Source: Micromonospora sp. NBC_01740 (lineage in GTDB: Bacteria > Actinomycetota > Actinomycetes > Mycobacteriales > Micromonosporaceae). From it: a DNA stretch of 64,000 nucleotides. The notes under the pieces were generated by a model, which was not told the origin of the DNA, searched no databases, and was given only the letters and a program-made list of their open reading frames with translations. The stretch spans positions 1,550,001 to 1,614,000 of the forward strand of contig NZ_CP109150.1 of assembly GCF_035920365.1 (NCBI RefSeq), in the 5' to 3' direction. The position numbers and the translations under genes are program-made. Shown one piece after another: positions 57,416-64,000 of this stretch; within the stretch, counting starts at the first letter, position 1; each line of letters begins with the position of its first letter.

Positions 57416-58148
57416 CCTCGGCGAGGGATTCGGCATCTGGCGACTCGGCGACGACGCCGCGCTGCTGGACCTCGTCACCTCCGCCAACGTCGCCTGCGGC
57501 TTCCACGCCGGCGACGCGTCCACCATGCGCCGGGTCTGCGAGGGTGCCGCCGAGCGCGGGGTGGCCGTCGGCGCGCAGGTCGGCTACCGGGACCTCGCCG
57601 GCTTCGGCCGGCGGCACATCGCGTACGCCTTCGCGGAGCTGCGCGACGAGGTCACCTACCAGCTCGGCGCCCTGGACGCGTTCTGCCGGCTGTTCCGCAC
57701 CCGGGTCCGCTACCTGAAGCCGCACGGGGCGCTCTACCACGCCGCCGCCCGCGACGAGACTCAGGCGGCGGCGCTGGTCGCGGCGGTCGGCGACTACGAC
57801 GACCAGCTGCCGCTGCTCTGCCTGCCCGGCTCGGTCCTCGCCCAGCTCGCCGCCGGCGCCGGGCTGCGGGTGGTCGCCGAGGGCTTCGCCGACCGGGGCT
57901 ACCTGCCCAACGGCTCGCTGGTGCCGCGCACCGCACCCGGGGCGTTGGTCACCGACCCGGAGGAGGTGGCCGCCCGGGCCGTGCGGATGGCCACCGAGCG
58001 GTCCGTGGTCGCGGTCGACGGCAGCGTCGTCCCGTGCCCGGTCGAGTCGATCTGCCTGCACGGCGACACCCCCGGCGCGGTCCGCTGCGCCGAACTGGTG
58101 CGCGCCGCCCTGATCGACGCGGGGGTGACGCTCACTCCGTTCGCGTGA
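57399..58148 (+). CDS. pxpA: 5-oxoprolinase subunit PxpA (LamB/YcsF family)
   Basis: 249 aa. The family starts [39 protein letters not shown] and has [31 protein letters not shown] and [12 protein letters not shown]. It completes the PxpBCA 5-oxoproline-cleaving enzyme. Convergent with the NHL-domain gene, with a 2-bp gap and no clear terminator between them. Confidence 0.95.
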   Translation: [249 protein letters not shown]

Positions 58149-58150
58149 CG

Positions 58151-59992
58151 TCAGGCGTCGTCCAGGCCCCTGAGCACCAGCGGGAGCCGGGCGGCGGCAC
58201 CCTCGACCACCCGGACCGGTACGCCCCAGTCCTGCCGGGTCAGGTGGCAGGCCGCGTGCTCGACGTCCGCGTCGCAGGTCGCCGCCTGCGCGGTCACCTG
58301 GAGCACGCCCCCGGCCACCGTGCCGTCGACCACCAGCCGGCGGGACAGCTCGGTGCCGGTCCCCGCCCCCTCCAGCAGCAGCTCCGGCGGCGACGCCGAC
58401 ACCACCAGTCGCGTCGACGGGCCGTACGTCTCGTCGAGCTTCTGCCCCGGCGCGGGCGTGAAGATCACGTCCAGGGTCACCTCGCCGGCCGCCACGTCGG
58501 TGGGCTTGCGCTCGGTGCGGTGCCGGGGACCGTCGACGGTGCTGGCGCCGGCCGCCGAGAGCGCGCCGGGCGCCAGCCGGGTCAGCCGGTGCGCGGCGGA
58601 CTCCACCACCAGCACCTCGCCGGCCGGGGTGAGCACCAGGTCGCTCGGCTCGGCGAGCCCGTCGGCGACCGTCGAGACCCGGTTGCTCTCCGGGTCGAAG
58701 CGGCGGACCGCCCCGTTGTACGTGTCGGCCACCAGCACCGAGCCGTCCGGCAGCGCGCACACCCCCAGCGGGTGCTGGAGCAGCGCCTCCGCCGCTGGCC
58801 CGTCGACGTGCCCGAAGTCGAAGAGTCCCTGCCCGACGGCGGTGCCCATGACGTCGTTCTCGACGTACCGGATCGCGCTGGTCTCGCTGTCGGCCACCCA
58901 GAGCCGGGCGCCGTCGGCGGAGACGGAGAGGCCGGACGGCTGCGCCATCCACGCCTCGGCCAGCAGGCCGTCGCGCAGGGCCTCGACGGTCGTGCCCGCG
59001 TACATGCCGGCGGTGCGTTTCACCGGGTCGAACCACCAGAGCTGGTGGATGCCGGCCATCGCGATGACGACCTTGTCGTCGTACCAGGCCAGGTCCCAGG
59101 GGGAGGAGAGGTCGACCGAGAGCGCGTCGTGCGAGTGGTCGTCGACCGTGGAACGCCACTGCCGGCCGGTGCCGGCGACTGTCACCACCTCGCCGTCGGC
59201 CAGCCGTACGCCGCGCAGCAGGTGGTTGACGGTGTCGGCGACGACGAGGTCGTAGCCGGCCACCTCGGCGGTGTGCGCCGGCAGCAGGCACAGCCCCTGC
59301 GGCTCGGAGAAGGTGGCCGCCCCGGCGGGACCGTCGACCCGGCCCCGGCTGCCCGTGCCGATCCGCCGCACCAGCGTCTCGCCGTCGGGGGCCAGTTCCG
59401 CCAGCGAGTGCCGGGCCGAGTCGGACACCAGCAGGTTGCCGTTCTCCAGCAGCACCGCCTTGCCCGGGAAGCGCAGCGTGGTCTGCGGCTCGGCGGGCGG
59501 GACGTACGGGCCGTCGCCCCGGTGCAGGGTGCCCTTGGCCTCGTGGGTGGCGATGAGGTCGTCGACGAGGCGGGCGAGCCCTTCGGCGTGACCCTCGCCG
59601 GCCATCGTCGCCACCACGTAGCCCTCGGGGTCGATCACCGACAGGGTGGGCCAGGCGCGGGCCGCGTACTGCTGCCACATGTCCAGCTCGGGGTCGTCGA
59701 GCACGGGGTGGTGGACGCCGTACCGTTCCACGGCGGCGGCCAGCGCGTCCGGGTCCTTCTCGTGCTCGAACTTCGGCGAGTGCACGCCGATCACGACGAG
59801 CACGTCGCCGTACTTCTCCTCCAGCGGGCGCAGCTCGTCGAGCACGTGCAGGCAGTTGATGCAGCAGAACGTCCAAAAGTCAGCGATCACGATCTTGCCC
59901 CGCAGATCGGACAGCTTCAGCTCTCGCCCACCCGTGTTGAGCCACTGCCGGCCCCGCAGTTCGGGGGCACGTACGCGCGGTGTCGTTCCCAT
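58151..59992 (-). CDS. NHLRC2-like thioredoxin-fold and NHL-repeat protein
   Basis: 613 aa. An N-terminal thioredoxin-like domain (about 1-150) carries LRGKIVIADFWTFCCINCLHVLDEL, where CCINC replaces the usual CxxC and is typical of the NHLRC2 group. NHL/beta-propeller repeats (about 170-470: LVSDSARHSLAEL, VVADTVNHLLRGV, WVADSETSAIRYV, LVADTYNGAVRRF, LVVESAAHRLTRL) and a C-terminal beta domain (about 480-613) follow. No signal peptide is evident, so it is probably cytoplasmic. The redox function is inferred from the domain only. Confidence 0.88.
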   Translation of the reverse strand: MGTTPRVRAPELRGRQWLNTGGRELKLSDLRGKIVIADFWTFCCINCLHVLDELRPLEEKYGDVLVVIGVHSPKFEHEKDPDALAAAVERYGVHHPVLDDPELDMWQQYAARAWPTLSVIDPEGYVVATMAGEGHAEGLARLVDDLIATHEAKGTLHRGDGPYVPPAEPQTTLRFPGKAVLLENGNLLVSDSARHSLAELAPDGETLVRRIGTGSRGRVDGPAGAATFSEPQGLCLLPAHTAEVAGYDLVVADTVNHLLRGVRLADGEVVTVAGTGRQWRSTVDDHSHDALSVDLSSPWDLAWYDDKVVIAMAGIHQLWWFDPVKRTAGMYAGTTVEALRDGLLAEAWMAQPSGLSVSADGARLWVADSETSAIRYVENDVMGTAVGQGLFDFGHVDGPAAEALLQHPLGVCALPDGSVLVADTYNGAVRRFDPESNRVSTVADGLAEPSDLVLTPAGEVLVVESAAHRLTRLAPGALSAAGASTVDGPRHRTERKPTDVAAGEVTLDVIFTPAPGQKLDETYGPSTRLVVSASPPELLLEGAGTGTELSRRLVVDGTVAGGVLQVTAQAATCDADVEHAACHLTRQDWGVPVRVVEGAAARLPLVLRGLDDA

Positions 59993-60062
59993 GCCCGCCA
60001 GCCTGCCACGTCGGGCTTGCGTGAAGTCGGACCCGTGACCCGGACGACAGCGGCGAGCCGGG

Positions 60063-60308
60063 CTAGCGGGCGCGGGCCCAGCCGGTGAAGCGCACCGCCA
60101 AATCCGCCGGCGGGCTGCCGTGGTCCAGCCCGGCGAGTTCCTCGGCGGCCTCGGCGCACAGCGCGGCGAGGTGGATCATCAGCGCGTCGCGGTTCCCGCG
60201 GTACTTCGCGAGCAGGAGGAGCTTCGCCGTCGAGCAGGGCCACGCCACCCCGCAGGCGCCACAGCGCCAGGTGGGACGGCTGGGGACGTGGGCGCGGACG
60301 TGCACCAT
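60063..60308 (-). CDS. small CxxC hypothetical protein
   Basis: 81 aa, ATG 60308 (TGATG coupling to the upstream gene). MVHVRAHVPSRPTWRCGACGVAWPCSTAKLLLLAKY has CxxC...C and a helical rest. Related actinomycete proteins are often labelled flavin reductase, without support. Function unknown. Confidence 0.65.
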   Translation of the reverse strand: MVHVRAHVPSRPTWRCGACGVAWPCSTAKLLLLAKYRGNRDALMIHLAALCAEAAEELAGLDHGSPPADLAVRFTGWARAR

Positions 60309-60619
60309 CAGCCCACCGCCACGCGGGGGCGGGCCGGTGGCCGGCGGGAGAGGGCAGGCCGGGCCGGGGGTGGCGCGGTGACGACCCACTCAAGACCCTC
60401 GCGCAGGACGAACAGCTCGCGCTTCGCCACCGCGCGGCCCCTGGCGTCGAGCTGGTAACCCTCGAACCAGAGCCAGCCGTACGGCGGGAAGCGGTCGACG
60501 AGTTCGCGGATCACGCGGACGCGCATCGGGGTCACGAACTGCGGCGACGCCGCCCGGGTCAGGTGGAGGACCTCGCCGGCCCGCAGCATCCGTACGGGAG
60601 GCGGTGTTCGGGCGGTCAC
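60308..60619 (-). CDS. small hypothetical protein
   Basis: 103 aa, GTG 60619. VLHLTRAASPQFVTPMRVRVIRELVDRFPPYGWLWFEGYQLDARGRAVAKRELFV suggests a compact alpha/beta fold, with a Pro/Arg tail. Coupled with the next gene by TGATG; together they resemble small gene pairs next to DUF5753/DUF397 regulators in actinomycetes. Function unknown. Confidence 0.65.
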   Translation of the reverse strand: MTARTPPPVRMLRAGEVLHLTRAASPQFVTPMRVRVIRELVDRFPPYGWLWFEGYQLDARGRAVAKRELFVLREGLEWVVTAPPPARPALSRRPPARPRVAVG

Positions 60620-60991
60620 TGCGGACCCCGGTTGCACCGGGCAGACCAGCGCGACGCGGGGACGACGTTGCTCACGCGGCCTGGCCCCCGGTACGGCGGG
60701 ATGAAGGGACCGATCGGCCCCGGGACGACCGGGCGGGCCGGCGGCGGGTCGCGCCTCGGCGTGGGTGTCGGTGTCGGCCTCTCCTCGGGCATGGCTCCCC
60801 CTCGTGCGGCGGGTGGTGGGAGGGCCGGCCCGGCTGCTCGCAGAGCGGCCCCCGTCAGCGCGGCCGGCGGGCTCCCATCGCCTCCACCGGCTCACGCCGT
60901 CTACAAAGCACTCTGCCGAGGGTTGCTGGACAATCACACAGCGTTAGATGATTTCTCGGGAACGTTCTGATCGCTCCAGAGGGGACGCGGC
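60620..60991. other. divergent intergenic region before the DUF5753 regulator
   Basis: Promoter-like TTGCTG...TAGATG at about 60922-60950 for the plus gene; RBS AGAGGGG before 60992. No gene seen. Confidence 0.4.
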
Positions 60992-61759
60992 ATGAACCAT
61001 GCATTTGTGGCGGCGCTCGCCGAGGCGTGCGAGACAGCCGAAAGCCTGGGAGGCCGCCTCGGAATTCATCCCAAGACCGTTGCTCGGTGGGCAAACCCGG
61101 GACGTATCCCGCAGAGTCGACATCGTGCGGAAGTAGCGAAGATCCTCGGCAAGAACGTGTCGGAACTCTGGCCGGACACGCTGAACCGCCGGGAACCTGT
61201 GTGGTTCAGACCGTGGGTCGACATCGAGCGTGAGGCCGTAGCCCTACGGGCGTTCCAGCTCGCCTGGGTGCCGGGCCTCCTTCAGACCGAGGCTTATGCG
61301 CGGGCCACGTTCACCGGCCAGCCGCTAGCCAAAGACGAGGTGGGTGAGTTGGTCGCGGCGCGTGTCGCCCGTCAGGGGATCCTGACTCGTGATCGAGGAC
61401 CCCTGTTCGTCGCGGTGCTCGACGAGGGGATCATCCGTCGTCCCGCAGCAGGAGACCGGAGACTCATGGCCGAGCAGCTAGCCCATTTGGTGCGGTGTGC
61501 CGAGATGCCGAACGTTCAACTCCACGTCGTGCCACGTGAGACAGCGACTTATCCAGGCCTCGACGGACCGTTCACGCTCGCCGAACTTCCCGACGGGACG
61601 CGGGTGGCGCACGTCGATAGCCAAGCGCGCGCACAAATAGTCGACCAAACATCCGACATTGCTACGCTGGAGCACCGGTGGGAACGCATACGGGGCGAGG
61701 CTCTTCCCCGAGGGCGCTCCTTGGAACTTCTCAGAGAAGCGGCGGCATCATGGACCTGA
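60992..61759 (+). CDS. XRE-family regulator with DUF5753 domain
   Basis: 255 aa, ATG 60992. A short helix-turn-helix (about 1-60: ACETAESLGGRLGIHPKTVARWANPGRIPQ, RAEVAKILGKNVSELW) and the DUF5753 domain (about 75-250: AFQLAWVPGLLQTEAYARA, RQGILTRDRGPLFVAVLDEGIIRRP, QLAHLVRCAEMPNVQLHVVPRET, TSDIATLEHRWERIRGEAL). Such proteins pair with DUF397 partners and control development or antibiotic genes in actinomycetes. The HTH looks more like a Cro/phage type with ARWANPGR than typical for this family. Confidence 0.9.
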   Translation: MNHAFVAALAEACETAESLGGRLGIHPKTVARWANPGRIPQSRHRAEVAKILGKNVSELWPDTLNRREPVWFRPWVDIEREAVALRAFQLAWVPGLLQTEAYARATFTGQPLAKDEVGELVAARVARQGILTRDRGPLFVAVLDEGIIRRPAAGDRRLMAEQLAHLVRCAEMPNVQLHVVPRETATYPGLDGPFTLAELPDGTRVAHVDSQARAQIVDQTSDIATLEHRWERIRGEALPRGRSLELLREAAASWT

Positions 61760-61941
61760 CCGGCGCGCAGTGGCGCAAGAGCACGAAGAGCGGTGGCAAC
61801 GGCGGCGACTGCGTCGAGGTGGCCGACAACCTTCCCGGCGTCGTAGGGGTCCGCGACTCGAAGGATCCGACCGGCCCGGCCCTTCTCTTCGCCCCGGCCG
61901 CCTGGCGGGTCTTCGTCGCGCAGGTCGCCGATCAGTCCTGA
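61750..61941 (+). CDS. DUF397 protein
   Basis: 63 aa, ATG overlapping the upstream stop by 10 bp. MDLTGAQWRKSTKSGGNGGDCVEVADNLPGVVGVRDSKDPTGPALLF is the exact DUF397 pattern (WxKSS...GxCVEVA...VRDSKDP). It is the usual partner of the DUF5753 XRE regulator, as in WhiJ-like or BldB-type loci. Confidence 0.93.
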   Translation: MDLTGAQWRKSTKSGGNGGDCVEVADNLPGVVGVRDSKDPTGPALLFAPAAWRVFVAQVADQS

Positions 61942-61955
61942 ACCACCAGACCCCG

Positions 61956-61991
61956 AAAGCGCCCGTCCCCGATCCCGGAGGCGGGCGCTTT
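61956..61991 (+). terminator. hairpin terminator after DUF397 gene
   Basis: AAAGCGCCCG (61956-61965) with CGGGCGCTTT (61982-61991), followed by CCGTTT. Confidence 0.7.
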
Positions 61992-62057
61992 CCGTTTCCG
62001 TACCACGGTCACTGCCGTTTTCCGCAGCCGTTCCACGGCGCTGCCGGCCGGAAACGG

Positions 62058-62089
62058 CGGCGGGGCCACGGTCTCCCGTGGCCCCGCCG
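62058..62089 (-). terminator. hairpin terminator after the LppU-like gene
   Basis: 13-bp stem (62058-62070 with 62077-62089), loop GTCTCC, 14 bp beyond the stop on the minus strand. Confidence 0.75.
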
Positions 62090-62102
62090 TCGTCTTCGTC
62101 TG

Positions 62103-64000
62103 CTACTGGCCCGCCGGCTTGAGGCAGAGCACGCGGTTCGTCCCGCCGCCCTTGAGCACCACGTGCGGCTGGGTCGGGTCGGCGCACTTGTCCTTCGCGT
62201 CCACCTTGGAGACCACGGTGAAGGCGCCCGCCTCGCCGCACTCCGCCGCCGCCGCCGTCTCGCCCGACTTCTTCACGCAGCTGCCGACCGCCGGGTCGAA
62301 CGCCGGGGCCGGGTCGTCGCCGCCGACCTTGCCGAGCAGCATGAGCAGCCCCAGCGGCACCGCCAGGATGAGCACCGCCGCGACGAGCACCGCGGCGAGC
62401 ACCCGGCCGTTGCGGATCTTGGGCGTGGGGGCCGGCTCGGTCTTCGGCTCCGCGATCGGCTTGAACGAGTCGAAGCGGTTCTGCTCCTGCTCCGGGCCGC
62501 CCTGGTCCCAGGGACCGGGCTGCTGCGGGGGTGGGGGGAACGCCGACGGGAACGCGCCGCCCGACGTGGGCGCGGCGGTCGGGGCGGGCCCGTAGCCGGG
62601 TGCCGCGCCGCCGGCGTTCGGCGTACCGAAGGGGTCGGCGGGCCGGTCGGCGCTGTCGTGCGGCCGGACCCCGTTCACCGGCCGGTCGCTGGCCGGCGGG
62701 TCGACGAAGGACGGTACGCCCGGCGGGAAGGCCGGGGGCGCGGCCGGGGAGGCGGGCGCCATCGGGGCGACCGCGCCGAAGACGGCGGTCCCGCTCGGTG
62801 CCCGGTCCCGGTCGTCGAAGCGGCCCTCGTGGCCCTGGTCGAACCGGTTGTCCGGGCCCTGGTCGAACCGGCTCTCGGTGCCCTGGTCGAACCGGTTGTC
62901 CTGACCCTGGTCGAAGCGCGGGTCCGGTCCTTGGCCGAAGCGCGGGTCCGGTCCCTGCTCGAAGCGCGGATCCGGTCCCTGGCCGAAGCGCGGGTCCGGC
63001 CCCTGGTCGAAGCTGGGCGCCGGCGCGTGGTCCGGCCGGTGTCCGCGCGGGTCCTCCTGCTCCGGCTCGTCCGCCGGCTCAGGGCGGGCCGGTCGGCCGT
63101 ACACCCGAGGCTGCGGCGCGGGCGCACCGCCCGGTCGCAGGGCCTGGTCGGTCGGCGGCAGCACCCGGCTGGCCAGCGGCACCGAGGCGCTCGCCGAGAC
63201 GCTGCCGGCGGCCGGTTCGGCACCCTCCGGCGACGGTACGGCCGCCCGCCCGCCCACCTCCGGCGAGGTGCGCGGCGCGGGGACCGCAGGACCGGCGGGT
63301 GACTGCGGCTCGTCGTGCCGGGAGCCGGCCTGGGCCCAACCCGGCTGCTCCTGCTCGTACGCCGGCAGGCCGCCGTCCCGGCCGGGCTGCTCGGGGGCGA
63401 ACTGGGCCGGCGGCGCGTAGTCGACGGGCGGGGCGGAGGCCAGGCTGGCGCCGGGCACCCGCTGCTCCTGCGGCGGCAGCGGCACGGCGTTGGCCGGCGA
63501 GATGCCGGGCCCCGGTGCGGGCTGGTAGATCGGGGGTTCCTCGGCCCGCTCCGGCTCCCAGCCGTTGCCGGCCCGGCCCGGGGCGGGCTCGCCCGCCTCC
63601 GCGCGGCCCCACACCTCGTCCGCCGACCACGGCTCGACGTCCGGTACGGCCGGGCGCTCGGCGGCGTTGCCGGCCCACTGCGGCGGGTTCTCCGCAGCGG
63701 GACCCCACGGCTTCGGACCGCCGTCGCCGGGTACCGGGACGGAGGCGCGGCCGGGCGGGGTGGAGGTGGGCTGCGGGGCACCCCAGCCGTTCGCGTCCCG
63801 GTCGTCGGACTGCGAGGGTACGGACGCGGCACCCCGTGGGGAGCGCTCGTCCCGGGCCGGCCACTCGCCGCCCTGGGGCTGGTCGTCCCGGGGCGCGTCG
63901 TCGCGGGAGGCGGCCCAGGTGCCACCCGGAGGCTGCTCCGCACCGGCGTCCCAGCCGGGCTGCTCGCCCTGCTGCTGCTCGGTGCCGGACCAGCCGCCGG
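62103..64000 (-). CDS. LppU/SCO3897-like protein with long repeat-rich disordered N-terminus (5' end beyond window)
   Basis: At least 630 residues; the frame stays open through the right edge, so the start is not in the window and the GTG at 63614 is not the real start. Some 500 disordered residues rich in Pro, Gly, Asp, Glu and Trp include a run of octapeptides of the type RFDQGPDP/RFGQGPDP/NRFDQGT (about 62808-63015, nine or so copies). A membrane segment (VLAAVLVAAVLILAVPLGLLMLL) is followed by a C-terminal extracytoplasmic domain of about 75 residues with four cysteines (VGSCVKK, AECGEAG, KDKCADPTQPH, RVLCLKPAG), as in the LppU family. Function unknown. Confidence 0.8.
   Translation of the reverse strand, partial: GGWSGTEQQQGEQPGWDAGAEQPPGGTWAASRDDAPRDDQPQGGEWPARDERSPRGAASVPSQSDDRDANGWGAPQPTSTPPGRASVPVPGDGGPKPWGPAAENPPQWAGNAAERPAVPDVEPWSADEVWGRAEAGEPAPGRAGNGWEPERAEEPPIYQPAPGPGISPANAVPLPPQEQRVPGASLASAPPVDYAPPAQFAPEQPGRDGGLPAYEQEQPGWAQAGSRHDEPQSPAGPAVPAPRTSPEVGGRAAVPSPEGAEPAAGSVSASASVPLASRVLPPTDQALRPGGAPAPQPRVYGRPARPEPADEPEQEDPRGHRPDHAPAPSFDQGPDPRFGQGPDPRFEQGPDPRFGQGPDPRFDQGQDNRFDQGTESRFDQGPDNRFDQGHEGRFDDRDRAPSGTAVFGAVAPMAPASPAAPPAFPPGVPSFVDPPASDRPVNGVRPHDSADRPADPFGTPNAGGAAPGYGPAPTAAPTSGGAFPSAFPPPPQQPGPWDQGGPEQEQNRFDSFKPIAEPKTEPAPTPKIRNGRVLAAVLVAAVLILAVPLGLLMLLGKVGGDDPAPAFDPAVGSCVKKSGETAAAAECGEAGAFTVVSKVDAKDKCADPTQPHVVLKGGGTNRVLCLKPAGQ

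Noticed and set aside
57390..59876. 828-residue minus-strand frame
   Set aside because: Shadow frame of the NHLRC2-like and pxpA genes.
62808..63015. CRISPR-like array
   Set aside because: Units of 24 bp without spacers, in frame within a protein; a coding repeat. No cas genes in the window.

Overview
The window is high-GC actinobacterial chromosome (roughly 72% G+C, many GTG starts, ATGA/GTGA start-stop overlaps). The order class E sortase - DUF881 protein - CrgA, the large actinobacterial protein families (DUF6458, DUF397 with a DUF5753 XRE regulator, LppU-like, questin-oxidase-like) and a c-di-AMP riboswitch in front of an NlpC/P60 hydrolase point to Micromonosporaceae, most likely Micromonospora or a close relative. 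That placement is inference.

Layout. 1-16700 is ordinary chromosome: sortase (cut by the left edge), DUF881 and crgA; the electron-transfer Fe-S protein EtfD; a GPP34 protein; two CNNM/CorC-type membrane proteins; a cell-wall cluster of two NlpC/P60 endopeptidases around a secreted amidase; dcd; an FMN-split-barrel protein with a LexA-like box; and a secreted M43 metalloprotease. A tRNA-Gly(CCC) gene at 16705 is the attachment site of an integrative element of about 20 kb (16735-36809), bounded by a 44-bp direct repeat of the tRNA 3' half. It has the backbone of an actinomycete integrative and conjugative element (AICE): integrase, excisionase, RepSA-like rolling-circle initiator, DUF2637/Spd membrane protein, FtsK/TraB translocase, a Pra-like protein and two GntR regulators. 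Its right half is lower-GC cargo with two defence modules on the minus strand: an Eco29kI-type restriction-modification operon with a Vsr nuclease, and a Gabija-like pair (OLD-type ATPase/TOPRIM nuclease plus UvrD-like helicase).

The sequence right of attR looks like the left end of a second, related and mostly deleted element. It has the same hairpin and a tandem arm-type motif at the same distance from the core, that motif recurs at 40217, and a dispersed repeat inside the first element near its right end recurs at 39598. This remnant (about 36.8-40.2 kb) carries an MFS exporter and an alpha/beta hydrolase.

40.7-64 kb is accessory and housekeeping chromosome: methyltransferase, nucleotidyltransferase, DUF4253 protein, PadR-regulated membrane protein, F420-type LLM oxidoreductase, ASCH protein, hydrolase, questin-oxidase-like protein, phosphoribosyltransferase, RlpA-like protein, SpoIIE-type phosphatase, FadE5-like acyl-CoA dehydrogenase with an operator-like dyad, a 1-kb intergenic region with two palindromic REP/MITE-like units, two DUF6458 paralogues around a SixA phosphatase, a TrhA/hemolysin III protein, the 5-oxoprolinase operon pxpBCA, an NHLRC2-like thioredoxin/NHL protein, a DUF5753/DUF397 pair, and a repeat-rich LppU-like protein cut by the right edge.

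The two edge genes are open in one frame to the window end. I extended them from the sequence by eye.
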